From: Aggregatilinea lenta
GTDB taxonomy: Bacteria; Chloroflexota; Anaerolineae; Aggregatilineales; Aggregatilineaceae
DNA: 64,000 nucleotides
Direction: 5' to 3'
NCBI RefSeq assembly: GCF_003569045.1
Contig: NZ_BFCB01000003.1
Location: forward strand, 1,054,001 to 1,118,000
Below, piece after piece: positions 44,683 through 53,668 of this stretch. Every line of letters starts with the position of its first letter. Position 1 is the stretch's first letter. The notes beneath the pieces were generated by a model that saw only the letters and a program-made list of their open reading frames with translations, was not told the origin of the DNA and searched no databases. Both the position numbers and the translations under genes were made by a program.

Positions 44683-45096
44683 CTACCTTTTCGAATTCCA
44701 AAAATCTGTGAAGTCCTCAGACCGGTCGGAATCAACGACAAGGCCGAGGTAGGGAACGAGGTCGCTGACGTCAAACAATTTGGGGATGAACCCGTCGAAG
44801 CCATGCCGTTCGGTGGTCTCGGCCCACTCACTTGGCTGCCGCGCTGATGTTACAATGAACTTAGCATCAGGGGCAAGCGCGCGCAGATCGGACAGCAGCC
44901 GGTCGTTGTGGGCCGTCGCCAACTTGTACTCGATGATGACCAGTGCGACGGCGTGGTCACCCAGATAGGCCAGGGCGCTGTCAGCGTCCTGGCAGATGTA
45001 GTGCGGGATAGCGTGGTAATCGAGCACGAGCCTGAACGTCTCGCGAATGTAAGCGTCGCGGTCGATTAACAAGACGGAAATTTTGGCCGGATTCAT
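44683..45096 (-). CDS. Degenerate receiver-like protein with Glu at the phosphoacceptor site
   Basis: 137 aa, receiver fold by alignment with its neighbour: LLIDRDAYIRE (one of the two acidic residues is Arg), Glu56 in VALVIIEYKLA where the phospho-Asp should be, Ser in FIVTSARQ and the conserved Lys in FIPKLFDV. The Glu may mimic the phosphorylated state and make it a constitutive partner. ATG 45096 is chosen because the homologous reading starts there; upstream in-frame codons lie in the histidine kinase gene. It has 15 nt to the next receiver gene and shares the VLDYHAI/VLDFHNV helix with it, suggesting duplication. Confidence 0.85.
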   Translation of the reverse strand: MNPAKISVLLIDRDAYIRETFRLVLDYHAIPHYICQDADSALAYLGDHAVALVIIEYKLATAHNDRLLSDLRALAPDAKFIVTSARQPSEWAETTERHGFDGFIPKLFDVSDLVPYLGLVVDSDRSEDFTDFWNSKR

Positions 45097-45127
45097 GGCG
45101 TCGAGTCTTTCTTCATTGAGCAGCACA

Positions 45128-46588
45128 TCACGGCCTGTTGGTGTGGCCGTTCGTGCTGACAAGATCTGTCGAATCCCGCAGGCCCGGCAGCACCACCGTG
45201 AAGGTCGATCCAATCCCGACCTGCGACTTGATGCTGATGGTTCCCTCCAGGGCCTCGACCAGGCGCTTGGTGATCGAGAGGCCCAGTCCCGTGCCGGAAT
45301 ACTTCCGCTTGAGCGAGCCGTCCACCTGCCGGAACGGATCGAAGATGGACGACTGTGCGTCGTCGGGAATGCCAATGCCGGTGTCCGTAATCTCAATGAC
45401 CAGCGTTTTGTCCGCCTCACCGCTGACTTTGATCGTGACGCCGCCGTGCTCCGTAAATTTGATAGCGTTGCTGAGCAGGTTCACGATGATCTGCTCAAGT
45501 TTGTTTTTGTCGCTCAAGATCGTGGCGGGCGTGGATTCATCGAAAAATGTCCGCACGTAAATCGCCTTTTCCTCCGCAAGCCCGCACAGACTATCGACCG
45601 TCTCTCTGACGGTACGCGCCGGGTCGAGCTTTGTCAGGTAGACCGCCATCGATCCGGCCTCGATTTTCGACAGGTCCAGAATGTCGTTGATCAGGGTGAG
45701 CAGGCGGCGCGAGCTGTGCTGCATGATGCCCAGCAGCTTGATCTGCTGGGGCGTGAACTCCCCGACCATCCCGGCGAGCATCGCTTCGTCGTAGCCGATG
45801 ATGGCGTTCAGAGGCGTGCGCAGCTCGTGACTGACATTCGCCAGGAACTGCGACTTGGCGCTGTCGGCTTCCTCGGCGCGCAGCCGCGCAGCTTCGGCCT
45901 GCTGCTTGGCGTGCTCGATTTCGGTCATGGATTTTTGCATTTCCGCGAGCCGGTCGTCGAACTCCCTGCGCAGCCGCCGCAGCAGGAAACCTTCGAACAC
46001 CAGGACCAGCATTACCGGAACGATCATAAACTGGGGACTCAGCCCTTCGACCTCGAAGTCGCTGACCGGGAGGACGAACTGGAACAGGCTGTACATGGCA
46101 ATGCTCAGCACGGCCAGCAGGATGATCCGGTCTTGCGGCAGCACCAGGGCGGCGACGATGGGGACCATCAGGAAAATGGGCGGCCCCAGGAAAGCCCCAG
46201 CGACGGACCCATTCTGCCGCGAAAGGATAATGACACCACATGCACCCGCCATCGCCAGCAGCACCATCAGCCAGCCCGCCAGAACCAGCCTATTTTTGAC
46301 AACGGCGAGGCCGATGAGATAGCACGATGCGAGGAAAAATAAGTGCAGAGTGGGAAAAGACAGGAGACGCCACTCGTCGTGAAACACGACGCCTGAAACG
46401 ATGAGACTCGCTACAGTAAGCGAAACGAGAAGCGCCAATACAGCGCGCAGGAACCGTTCGCGGAATGCCTCGTCACGGTCAACCGCTCGCGGCGTCAGCC
46501 ACTCTACCGCCGACGTCTTGAATATCCCAAATGCTTTAGAAACCGGACCGTTCACCTGGCCGAGCCTATCGAAGTTGTATAGGTACAT
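45128..46588 (-). CDS. Membrane histidine kinase
   Basis: 486 aa. Five to six membrane helices at about residues 45-205 (FLRAVLALLVSLTVASLIVSG, LHLFFLASCYLIGLAVV, IILLAVLSIAMYSLFQFVLP, FMIVPVMLVLVFEGFLL) form a 7TMR/MASE-like sensor with little extramembrane sequence, suited to a lipophilic signal. Then a coiled coil, the H box FLANVSHELRTPLNAIIGYD (about 250-269), N box NKLEQIIVNLLSNAIKFTEH, G1 VIEITDTGIGIPDD and G2 KYSGTGLGLSI. There is no attached receiver. ATG 46588 overlaps the cyclase stop by 23 nt with GGGAG upstream. It probably phosphorylates the canonical receiver encoded two genes downstream. Confidence 0.9.
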   Translation of the reverse strand: MYLYNFDRLGQVNGPVSKAFGIFKTSAVEWLTPRAVDRDEAFRERFLRAVLALLVSLTVASLIVSGVVFHDEWRLLSFPTLHLFFLASCYLIGLAVVKNRLVLAGWLMVLLAMAGACGVIILSRQNGSVAGAFLGPPIFLMVPIVAALVLPQDRIILLAVLSIAMYSLFQFVLPVSDFEVEGLSPQFMIVPVMLVLVFEGFLLRRLRREFDDRLAEMQKSMTEIEHAKQQAEAARLRAEEADSAKSQFLANVSHELRTPLNAIIGYDEAMLAGMVGEFTPQQIKLLGIMQHSSRRLLTLINDILDLSKIEAGSMAVYLTKLDPARTVRETVDSLCGLAEEKAIYVRTFFDESTPATILSDKNKLEQIIVNLLSNAIKFTEHGGVTIKVSGEADKTLVIEITDTGIGIPDDAQSSIFDPFRQVDGSLKRKYSGTGLGLSITKRLVEALEGTISIKSQVGIGSTFTVVLPGLRDSTDLVSTNGHTNRP

Positions 46589-48116
46589 AACGATGCAGCG
46601 CTCCCAGAATGGCCGCGCGCACCGGCCCTTCGGGATGGTACATACTTTTGCCAATCCACAGGGGGATTTTTCGGTAACTAAAGAGATTCTTCCATAGATA
46701 ATTGGCCGCTGCGTCCATGATTGACCGGTCGAAGGTCTCTCCGAGATTGTACCATTTTGTCAACGCCTGAAGGCAATAGGCGGTCTCCTCAGGGGTCGAT
46801 TCGCCCAGATAGCCCCAACCGCCATCGTCATTCTGTGTCCTCAGAATCCACTTCAGGCGCGAGCGCACGAGACGGTCGTCCAGGCCGCGCAGTGCATCCA
46901 GCGCAATTCCGCTGACGTAGTAGGGCGACGCATGCCACTTGTCCCACCAGTACGAGCCGTTTTCGTCGAGGCGATGTAGCGTGCCGACAATTTTTGCGCT
47001 CCATGCCGGGTAATTGGGGTGATCGTCGCACTTGCGCAGCGTGGACAGCAGGCGCACCTGCGCGCTCAGCGCCGGATTCGTCTCGTCCACATAGCAGAAG
47101 AAATCCTGCTCACCCTCGTAATAGCTCAGGACGTCCGCGCTGACTGGGTAGTTTCCCCACTTGAGGACCGATAGTCCGATCGCCGTGCAGTCGGAATCCG
47201 TGACCGGGTAGTAGGAGGAAAAGCTGGTGCCGACCGTGGGCGACCACGACCGCCAGAGGTGATCGAGCAACCGCGTTATCTGCGGTGAATCCGGCTCAAC
47301 CGCGCCAGCTTGCAGCAGGTGCGTGAGCGACCATGCAATCGAGAACAGGTCGATGGGGGCCACCGCCGGAACGGAGCCGTCTTCCTGCTGCGACCTCTGC
47401 AGGTAATCGAGCGCCGCCTGTTCGTTTGGGCTGTTCACGGACAACAAGAACGCGGCGGTCGCGGATGGCGACGACGCGACCGAACCGTTCGCTTCGAGCA
47501 CCTGATCGCTGTCCCGGATCGAATTGCGCAGCGCTTCCAGCGAGAACGCCACGGTCGTCGCGCGCCAGTTGCGGTTCGGGTTGTCGAGCAGGGCCTGCAC
47601 TTTTTTGCGGTAGGCGCTGGCGAAGCGCATCGGCGGCATCGGCACGTCGAGGCCCAGCGCGGTCGCCTCGGTGGCCAGCGAGGCGGAGAGGATAGGGAAG
47701 CCGATCGTGTCGCTGTCGTCGCGGCCCAGGCGTCCCATGATCTTCCAGAGGATGCTTTCGCCGCGTCTGACCCGGCGCTCGTCCCTGGGATCGGCGCCCG
47801 CCTCGCGCAGCGCGACGATGGCCGCCAGCGTCGAGATGAACCGGTCGTGATACTGGACCAACGGGCCGCCCCAACTGCCGTCTTCATACTGGTTGCGTCG
47901 CAGCCACTCCAGCGCACTCTCAAAGCCGTTGCCGGGATAACGCAGGCCCAGCCGCGCTATCCAAGCCGTGTCGTAGGCGACACCCTCGACCCTTCCTTCC
48001 GCCAACTCCGCCAACAGACAGTCAATCTCATGATTGATCACCTCCGGGTTCGGAGCGGAAAGTTGGGTACCTACCGGCGGATTACGCCGTTTGAGGGTGT
48101 TCCATTCTCGTGTCAT
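46566..48116 (-). CDS. Class II diterpene cyclase-like protein
   Basis: 516 aa alpha-barrel (beta-gamma domain) enzyme related to squalene-hopene cyclase and to copalyl/halimadienyl/tuberculosinyl diphosphate synthases. The AYDTAWIARLG motif near residue 47 is typical of class II diterpene cyclases. QW-like repeats are seen: WLRRNQYEDGSWGGPL, YLQRSQQEDGSVPA, WILRTQNDDGGWGYLG. The catalytic DxDD motif reads DSDCTA at about residue 304 (PVTDSDCTAIGLS): the first and second Asp are kept, the last is Cys. Expected reaction: protonation-initiated cyclisation of geranylgeranyl diphosphate. It is the first gene of the operon; no signal peptide. Confidence 0.83.
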   Translation of the reverse strand: MTREWNTLKRRNPPVGTQLSAPNPEVINHEIDCLLAELAEGRVEGVAYDTAWIARLGLRYPGNGFESALEWLRRNQYEDGSWGGPLVQYHDRFISTLAAIVALREAGADPRDERRVRRGESILWKIMGRLGRDDSDTIGFPILSASLATEATALGLDVPMPPMRFASAYRKKVQALLDNPNRNWRATTVAFSLEALRNSIRDSDQVLEANGSVASSPSATAAFLLSVNSPNEQAALDYLQRSQQEDGSVPAVAPIDLFSIAWSLTHLLQAGAVEPDSPQITRLLDHLWRSWSPTVGTSFSSYYPVTDSDCTAIGLSVLKWGNYPVSADVLSYYEGEQDFFCYVDETNPALSAQVRLLSTLRKCDDHPNYPAWSAKIVGTLHRLDENGSYWWDKWHASPYYVSGIALDALRGLDDRLVRSRLKWILRTQNDDGGWGYLGESTPEETAYCLQALTKWYNLGETFDRSIMDAAANYLWKNLFSYRKIPLWIGKSMYHPEGPVRAAILGALHRYVPIQLR

Positions 48117-48611
48117 GGTTCACTCGTCATCGAATGTAGTGCCTGGAGGAATGCGCCCGCAAGGGGTCATTACCCTGCAACCAAGTAGGGAGATCTATTT
48201 AATACTACTCAGCAGACTGCAACAAATGAAGCGATCTGAAAGCAGGCCTATACCCTTTTTGTGTGCCAAAAACGAAAGAAAGCTCCATCAACCCGTAACT
48301 AGTCTACACCATTGCAGCGGCTCTAGGCGAACAATGTGTGTCAAATTACAGGTAATGTGTTGCAAACATGCTATGAGTTGGCGTGACGATCGACGCTCCA
48401 GCAGCCATGCCTGGTCCGATCCGTGCACGGCGGCATGACTTGCGGATCGAATTGCGGCGGCCCGGCGTCAGAGGTTGAACGGCAGCGCACCGCATGCCGG
48501 GGCGGATCCGGCGGGTTCAGGCAGAAAGTCCGGGACGGATATGTTCGTCGTCCCGGACTTTTTGATCCGATCGGAACCGGCGGTGCAATCTGCTGGTCTG
48601 CTGGCGAGCGC
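48117..48611. other. Upstream region of the diterpene operon
   Basis: 495 bp. The part next to the cyclase (48180-48230) is AT-rich with TATTAAAT on the minus strand, a plausible -10 region, but no good -35 is obvious. A strong hairpin at 48525-48561, listed separately, ends the transporter operon on the right. No gene is supported. Confidence 0.5.
48525..48561 (-). terminator. 13-bp stem terminator after NicX-like gene
   Basis: AAAGTCCGGGACG (48525-48537) and CGTCCCGGACTTT (48549-48561) are perfect complements with an 11-nt loop. The stem ends in TTT read on the minus strand and has TTTTT on the plus strand, so it can terminate both ways. It lies about 50 nt beyond the end of the Opp/NicX-like operon. 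Confidence 0.8.
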
Positions 48612-49631
48612 TTAGCCCAGATCTTGGGCGACGAAACGCTCGTTCTCGACGATCAGCTCGCCGTCCAGGTACAGGCTGGTGTTGCGACAGCAAATGTCGC
48701 AGTGCGCTTCGGAGAGGTTGTCCCCGCCGAGGCCGGAGTAGGGCGCGGGTGTGGTGAAGATGTTGCGCCCGATGGCGACCAGCACCGTGCCGTACAGCGA
48801 CTCTGAGTCCATGCCCACGTGGCCCCAGTCGGCGCGCGGATCGATGCCCCAACCCGCGTGCGCGAAGTGGAACGCGCCCTCGTCGCCTGCGCGCTCCAGA
48901 AGCGACTGGAGCAGGTAGGCATCCGGTCCGCCCTCAATGCGCGTGACCTTGCCGCGTTCGATGGTCAGCTCGACGCGGCTGTTGGCGTGGCGCCACAGCC
49001 CCAGCAGCACGTCACCCGGCTCGATCACGTACTTGCCCTCGCCCTGATCCCGCAGCGGCGCGCAGGTGACCAGCCCGGACGGCCAGTGATCCCAGCGGCC
49101 CGGTGTGTCGGCAATGCCGCACTGGTACATGCCCGGTCTGCCGTCCTTACGCAGGTAGTAGTCCGACCCGGCCTTCGACACGACGTGGATCTCTTTCGCT
49201 TCCTGGATGCGCTGCGCGCCCGCGAGTCCCCGGCGGCGCACGTCCTCCGTGGGCAGCATGCGCAGCAGCACCTCCAGTGGCTCCTGTACCATCAGCACGC
49301 GCGCCCCGGCTTCCAGCGCGGCGTTGTGCGTGTCGGTATACATCCACGAGCCGATTCCGCGCGGCAGCATGCTCATGCCCAGGATCATGTCCGCGTTGGC
49401 CCAGGCGGCACGCACGAGCGCGTCGTCGAAGGTCTGGTCGCCCTGGGAGGTGAGGATGTAGGCATTCGCGCCCAGGGCGCGCGCGGCGGCGAACGCTGCC
49501 GGGGGATATTCGGGATGCGGGAAGCGCGGATCGGTGAAGATGAGCACGTTCTCGTCCTCGTGCACGTTGCAGAGGCGCAGCTCGTGCTGGAACGCGGCAA
49601 CAAGATCGGCACTGGCGAGTTCAGCAGACAT
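48612..49631 (-). CDS. NicX/M29-like metalloenzyme
   Basis: 339 aa, resembles 2,5-dihydroxypyridine 5,6-dioxygenase (NicX) and related thermophilic aminopeptidase M29 fold proteins. Features: ENVLIFTDPRFPHPEYPPAA, ADMILGMSMLPRGIGSWMYT, PSGLVTCAPLRDQGEGKYVI (about 185), FHFAHAGWGIDPRADWGHVG (about 255) and the C-terminal metal-site segment SEAHCDICCRNTSLYLDGEL (about 305). It may cleave a ring or peptide-like compound brought in by the adjacent Opp-type importer. It lies 32 nt after the OppF-like gene in the same direction. The substrate is unknown. Confidence 0.78.
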   Translation of the reverse strand: MSAELASADLVAAFQHELRLCNVHEDENVLIFTDPRFPHPEYPPAAFAAARALGANAYILTSQGDQTFDDALVRAAWANADMILGMSMLPRGIGSWMYTDTHNAALEAGARVLMVQEPLEVLLRMLPTEDVRRRGLAGAQRIQEAKEIHVVSKAGSDYYLRKDGRPGMYQCGIADTPGRWDHWPSGLVTCAPLRDQGEGKYVIEPGDVLLGLWRHANSRVELTIERGKVTRIEGGPDAYLLQSLLERAGDEGAFHFAHAGWGIDPRADWGHVGMDSESLYGTVLVAIGRNIFTTPAPYSGLGGDNLSEAHCDICCRNTSLYLDGELIVENERFVAQDLG

Positions 49632-49663
49632 GGTTCAATCTCCTGTGTGGCACACGATGTTCG

Positions 49664-50704
49664 CTAATCCGGCGGCATGAGCGGGCCGGAGGTGGTTCCG
49701 ATGTCGTCAGTCCGCCAGCAGCGGACCCAGTGATCGGGTTGGACCTGGATCAGGCCCTGCGGCTCGTCGGCGCAGCGCGGCAGCGCGAACGGGCAGCGCC
49801 CGTAGAGCTTACAGCCCGGCACGCCGCCCGTGACAGCTTCGCCACGGAGCGCGGCCCGGCGTTGGCGAGGCTGACGCGCGTCGCGCCCGGTAACGGTGGC
49901 GGCCAGCAGCGCCTGGGTGTACGGGTGGCGCGGCGTCTCGAAGATCTGCTGCTTGGGACCCGTTTCCACCACCTGACCCAGGTACATGACGACCACCCGG
50001 TCGCTGACGTAGCGGATTACCCGCAGGTCGTGCGAGACGAAAACGAAGCTCAGGTGATTCTGGCGCTGGAGGTCCAGCAGCAGGTTGATGATCTGGCCGC
50101 GAATCGACATGTCGAGCGCCGCTGTCGGTTCGTCGAGGAAAATGAACTCCGGCTCCGGCGCGAGCGCTCGCGCCAGCGCCACGCGCTGAAGCTGGCCGCC
50201 GCTCATCTCGTAAGGATAGAGCGAGGCGAAGCGCTCGTCGAGCTGCATGCGATCCAGCAGCAGCATGGCGCGGTGTCGTTTTTCCTCGGCGCTGGCATCC
50301 GCCAGCAGACGCATCGCGTCGACCAGGGTTTGCCCGATGGTCATCGTCGGGTTGAACGAGGTGGCGGGATTCTGGAAGACCATTTGCAGCCGCGACCGCA
50401 GCGGGCGGAACTCGCGCTCCGTCAGCCCTTCGATGCGCTGGCCGTCGAACCGCACCTGGCCGCTGTCGAGCGGCGATAGATTGAGGATCGCGCGTCCCAA
50501 CGTCGATTTGCCGGAGCCGCTCTCGCCCACCAGCCCGACCATCTCCCCGCGTCCGACGTGCAGGTTAACGTCGTCCACGGCGGTGATTGTCACGCGGCGG
50601 AAGCTGCGCCGGCGGACCGAGAAGGTCTTGACGGCGTGCTCGACCGACAGCAGCGCTTCGGTGCTTGCGGCAGCAGCCGGACGGGTTTCTAGGGAAAGTG
50701 ACAT
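49664..50704 (-). CDS. Opp/Dpp ABC transporter ATPase (OppF/DppF type)
   Basis: 346 aa. Walker [16 protein letters not shown] (about residue 58), Q-loop MVFQNPATSFNP, signature LSGGQ-like MSGGQLQRVALARALAPEP, Walker B FIFLDEPTAALDMS, switch His in FVFVSHDLRVIRY. The oligopeptide C-terminal extension with Cys residues (GCKLYGRCPFALPRC) is the Fe-S or zinc-like motif of OppF-type ATPases. ATG 50704 overlaps the OppD-type stop by 16 nt. It powers the importer with the preceding gene. Confidence 0.93.
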   Translation of the reverse strand: MSLSLETRPAAAASTEALLSVEHAVKTFSVRRRSFRRVTITAVDDVNLHVGRGEMVGLVGESGSGKSTLGRAILNLSPLDSGQVRFDGQRIEGLTEREFRPLRSRLQMVFQNPATSFNPTMTIGQTLVDAMRLLADASAEEKRHRAMLLLDRMQLDERFASLYPYEMSGGQLQRVALARALAPEPEFIFLDEPTAALDMSIRGQIINLLLDLQRQNHLSFVFVSHDLRVIRYVSDRVVVMYLGQVVETGPKQQIFETPRHPYTQALLAATVTGRDARQPRQRRAALRGEAVTGGVPGCKLYGRCPFALPRCADEPQGLIQVQPDHWVRCWRTDDIGTTSGPLMPPD

Positions 50705-51645
50705 GCTGAAAAGTGTCCTGTTTCGACTTCGACCAGGGCGGGCCGCTGCTGGCGGCAGATGTCCTGCACGCGCGGGCAGCGCGACGCGAAGCAGCAGCCG
50801 GTCCACTGCTCGCGCAGGTCGGGCACGCGCCCCGGAATGAACGGCATGCGGTCGCCGCCCTCTTCAAGCGCGCATTCCAGCAGCAAAATGGTATACGGAT
50901 TGGACGGCTGCCGCAGCACCTGATCCGCCGTGCCGGTTTCCATCACGGTGCCCGCGTACATGACCACCACGTGATCGCACACCGCCGACACCAGCCCGAT
51001 GTCGTGCGAGATGATGATGAGCGTCGCGTTCAGCTCGTCGATCACCTGCTGAATGACGTCCAGTACCTGAACCTGGATGGTGACATCCAGGCCGCTGGTC
51101 GGCTCATCGGCGATCAGCAGCTGCGGGCGGCAGGCGAGGGCCATCGCGATCATGGCGCGCTGGGCCATGCCGCCGCTGTACTCGAACGGGTAATTACGCG
51201 CGCGATCTTCCGGGTCGGGGATGCCGGTCGCGTCGAGCACCTCGACCGCCTTTTGCCAGGCCTCCGCCTTGCTGACCTTCGCGTGGTAGCGGTAGATGTC
51301 CGCGATCTGGCTGCCCACAGAATAGAGTGGGTTGAGCGCGGCGGCGGCATTCTGGAAGACCATGCCGATCTGCGTGCCACGCACGGCCTGCATGGCTTTG
51401 TCGCTCAGCGGCAGCAGGTCGGTCCCGTCGAAGCGGATCTGCCCGTCCGTCACGCGCGCGTTGGGCGGCAGCAGCCGCAGCGCGGCCAGCGCAGAGACGG
51501 TCTTGCCGGAGCCGCTTTCGCCTACGATGGCGGTGCGCGTGCCCCGTCCGATCTGGTAGGTGGCGACGCGCAGGGCGTAGACCGTGTCCTTGCCGATGCG
51601 GAACTGCACGCTGAGCCGGTCGATATCGAGCAGCGTCATCGTCAT
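50689..51645 (-). CDS. Opp/Dpp ABC transporter ATPase (OppD/DppD type)
   Basis: 318 aa. Walker [19 protein letters not shown]-loop [12 protein letters not shown], signature [16 protein letters not shown], Walker [15 protein letters not shown], switch His IIISHDIGL. The C-terminal oligopeptide motif is [16 protein letters not shown] 51645 overlaps the permease stop by 4 nt. Together with the OppF-type ATPase it forms the heterodimer on the cytoplasmic side. Confidence 0.93.
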   Translation of the reverse strand: MTMTLLDIDRLSVQFRIGKDTVYALRVATYQIGRGTRTAIVGESGSGKTVSALAALRLLPPNARVTDGQIRFDGTDLLPLSDKAMQAVRGTQIGMVFQNAAAALNPLYSVGSQIADIYRYHAKVSKAEAWQKAVEVLDATGIPDPEDRARNYPFEYSGGMAQRAMIAMALACRPQLLIADEPTSGLDVTIQVQVLDVIQQVIDELNATLIIISHDIGLVSAVCDHVVVMYAGTVMETGTADQVLRQPSNPYTILLLECALEEGGDRMPFIPGRVPDLREQWTGCCFASRCPRVQDICRQQRPALVEVETGHFSACHFP

Positions 51646-52520
51646 ACCCGCCTGATCCACAAGGTTTTCAGGATGTCGCTGATGTTGTTGAGAATCCACA
51701 CGGACAGAAATAGCGCCGCGCCGGGGAAGATCGACAGCCACCATTTGCCGAACACGATGTAGTTCGCGCCGATCTGAATCATCGATCCCCATTCGGGCTT
51801 GGGGATTTCCACGCCCAGCCCGATGAAACTCAGCCCGGCGATCATCTGGACCGCGTAGGCGCAGCTCAGCGGCAACTGCGAGAACACGGGCACCAGCGCG
51901 TTGGGGATGATGTGCCGGAAGATGATCGCCGAGGACGGGTTGCCCGCAACTTTCGCGGCCTGGACGAAGTCCACGTCGCGCAGCGGGATGACCACACTGC
52001 GGACCATCTTGCTGTAAACCGGGATGTTGTAGAACGCGACGATCAGCACGACGTTGGTCAGGGTGTTGCCCGCCGCCGCGATGACGGCCATGCCGAACAG
52101 GATCTGCGGGAAGCCCTGGAACACCTCCGTCACGCGCGTGATCACGTTGTCCAGCAGCCCGCCGCAGTAGCCCGCGATGGCCCCCAGTGGCACGCCGATC
52201 GCGATCCCGATCAGCACGGAGCTGAGCGCCAGCGTGAAGTCGGTGCGGATGGCATAGATCGTGCGGGCGAAGATGTCCATGCCGTCGCGGTCCGTGCCGA
52301 AGTAGTGCTCGGCGGAAGGCGGCTGCATGGTGTTCATGGGGTTGGGCTTGACCGGGTTTTGCAGCGGCAGCAGCGGCGCCAGCAGGCCCAACAGCAGGAT
52401 TGCCGCCAGCAGGCCGAGATTGATCCAGACGCGCCAACGGCCATTGGCATCGACGAGACGTTCCAGGATCGACGGGCGCTTGAAGGTTTTGCGGGTCGTG
52501 GTTGCGCTTGCAGTCGTCAT
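51642..52520 (-). CDS. Opp/Dpp ABC transporter permease (DppC type)
   Basis: 292 aa. N-terminal OppC signature (NLGLLAAILLLGLLAPLLPL, then HYFGTDRDGMDIFARTIYAI) and the EAA-type loop VDFVQAAKVAGNPSSAIIFR (about residue 190). Six membrane helices. It forms the pore with the DppB-type protein. The next gene is coupled by a 4-nt overlap. Confidence 0.93.
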   Translation of the reverse strand: MTTASATTTRKTFKRPSILERLVDANGRWRVWINLGLLAAILLLGLLAPLLPLQNPVKPNPMNTMQPPSAEHYFGTDRDGMDIFARTIYAIRTDFTLALSSVLIGIAIGVPLGAIAGYCGGLLDNVITRVTEVFQGFPQILFGMAVIAAAGNTLTNVVLIVAFYNIPVYSKMVRSVVIPLRDVDFVQAAKVAGNPSSAIIFRHIIPNALVPVFSQLPLSCAYAVQMIAGLSFIGLGVEIPKPEWGSMIQIGANYIVFGKWWLSIFPGAALFLSVWILNNISDILKTLWIRRV

Positions 52521-52537
52521 AACAGATCCCCCGGCGG

Positions 52538-53566
52538 CTACTTGGTGACCCGCACGCGCGGGTCGACCAGGGCGTTGAAGACGTCCGCCAGCAGGTAGAC
52601 GAACAGGTAGAAGCCCGCGCTGATCAGCACTACGCCCATGACCGGCTCGTAGTCGGAATGGTTCATGGCGTCCACGGCGTAGAGGCCCAAGCCCGGCCAG
52701 GTGAAGACGACCTCCACCAGCACCGTGCCGCTCAGCAGGTAGCCGTACGTCATGGCGATCATGGTGATGACGGGGGCCAGCATGTTCTTGAGCGCGTAGC
52801 GCCGGACGGTGGACGGCGGCAGGCCGAAGGCGCGCGCCGTGCGGATGAAGTCGCTCTGCATGATTTCTTCCGTCTTGTTACGCGCGATTTGCAGCGTGCT
52901 GGGGCTGGTGGTCACGGCCAGCGTGAGCGCGGGCAGGATCAAATGCTTCACGGACGACACGAACGCGTCCCAGTCCCCGGCCAGCAGCGTATCGATGGTG
53001 TACCAGCCGGTGACCTGCTCGAAGCCCCGAAACTCGCGGTCGATGCGTCCCAGCGGCGCGGGCAGCCAGTGCAGCTGCGCGAACAGCACGTAGATGAGCA
53101 GCAGTCCCAGCCAGAAACTCGGCATGGAAACGCTCGCCTTGGCGATGACGTCGATGGCCCGCGCGAATGGGCTGTTGCGGCGCGCCCCGGCGATGATCCC
53201 GGCGGGCACGGCCCACAGCACGCCCAGGATCAGCGCGAAGGTGGATAACTCCAGCGTGGCGGGCAGGCGCGACCGGATATCCTGCGTGACCGGGTTGTAG
53301 GAATAGCGCGAGGTCCCCAGGTCGCCGTGCAGAAGCTGGCCGATGTAGTTGGCGTACTGTTCCCACAAGGGCTTATCCAGCCCCAGCTCGCGCGTCATGT
53401 TGTCGAGCATTTGCTGCGTGTGGCGCGGCCCGACCAGCAGATAGACCGGGTTCCCGATGAAGTGCGTCACCGCGAAGGTGATCATGGAAACCAGCACCAG
53501 CGACAGCAGCAGAACGCTGAAGCGCTTTGCCAGGAAGAGCGTCCATTCGCGTGCGGATTCGAACAT
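52538..53566 (-). CDS. Opp/Dpp ABC transporter permease (DppB type)
   Basis: 342 aa. Membrane protein starting FLAKRFSVLLLSLVLVSMIT, with the DppB hallmarks VSMPSFWLGLLLIYVL, DFIRTARAFGLPPSTVRRYA (EAA loop, about 240) and LVEVVFTWPGLGLYAVDAMN. ATG 53566 fits the usual N terminus; an upstream start would add 26 basic residues not seen in the family. 17 nt precede the DppC gene. Confidence 0.92.
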   Translation of the reverse strand: MFESAREWTLFLAKRFSVLLLSLVLVSMITFAVTHFIGNPVYLLVGPRHTQQMLDNMTRELGLDKPLWEQYANYIGQLLHGDLGTSRYSYNPVTQDIRSRLPATLELSTFALILGVLWAVPAGIIAGARRNSPFARAIDVIAKASVSMPSFWLGLLLIYVLFAQLHWLPAPLGRIDREFRGFEQVTGWYTIDTLLAGDWDAFVSSVKHLILPALTLAVTTSPSTLQIARNKTEEIMQSDFIRTARAFGLPPSTVRRYALKNMLAPVITMIAMTYGYLLSGTVLVEVVFTWPGLGLYAVDAMNHSDYEPVMGVVLISAGFYLFVYLLADVFNALVDPRVRVTK

Positions 53567-53614
53567 GGCAGTGAGTGACCTGCGGCTTCGGATACGGGCT
53601 GAACGATGCCCGGA

Positions 53615-53635
53615 GCGCGGGAGCAGTTCCCGCGC
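53615..53635 (-). promoter_or_regulatory. 8-bp hairpin between binding-protein and permease genes
   Basis: GCGCGGGA (53615-53622) and TCCCGCGC (53628-53635) are perfect complements with a GCAGT loop, about 35 nt after the binding-protein stop. No T tract. It is in the same relative position as the hairpins of the other ABC operons. Confidence 0.6.
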
Positions 53636-53668
53636 CCCAGGCAAGTGTGGGCTGCGGCTCAGTGGGGC

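Noticed and set aside
48034-48438. 134-codon plus-strand frame upstream of the cyclase gene
   Set aside because: Starts inside the cyclase gene antisense and continues into intergenic sequence; no motif or ribosome binding site.
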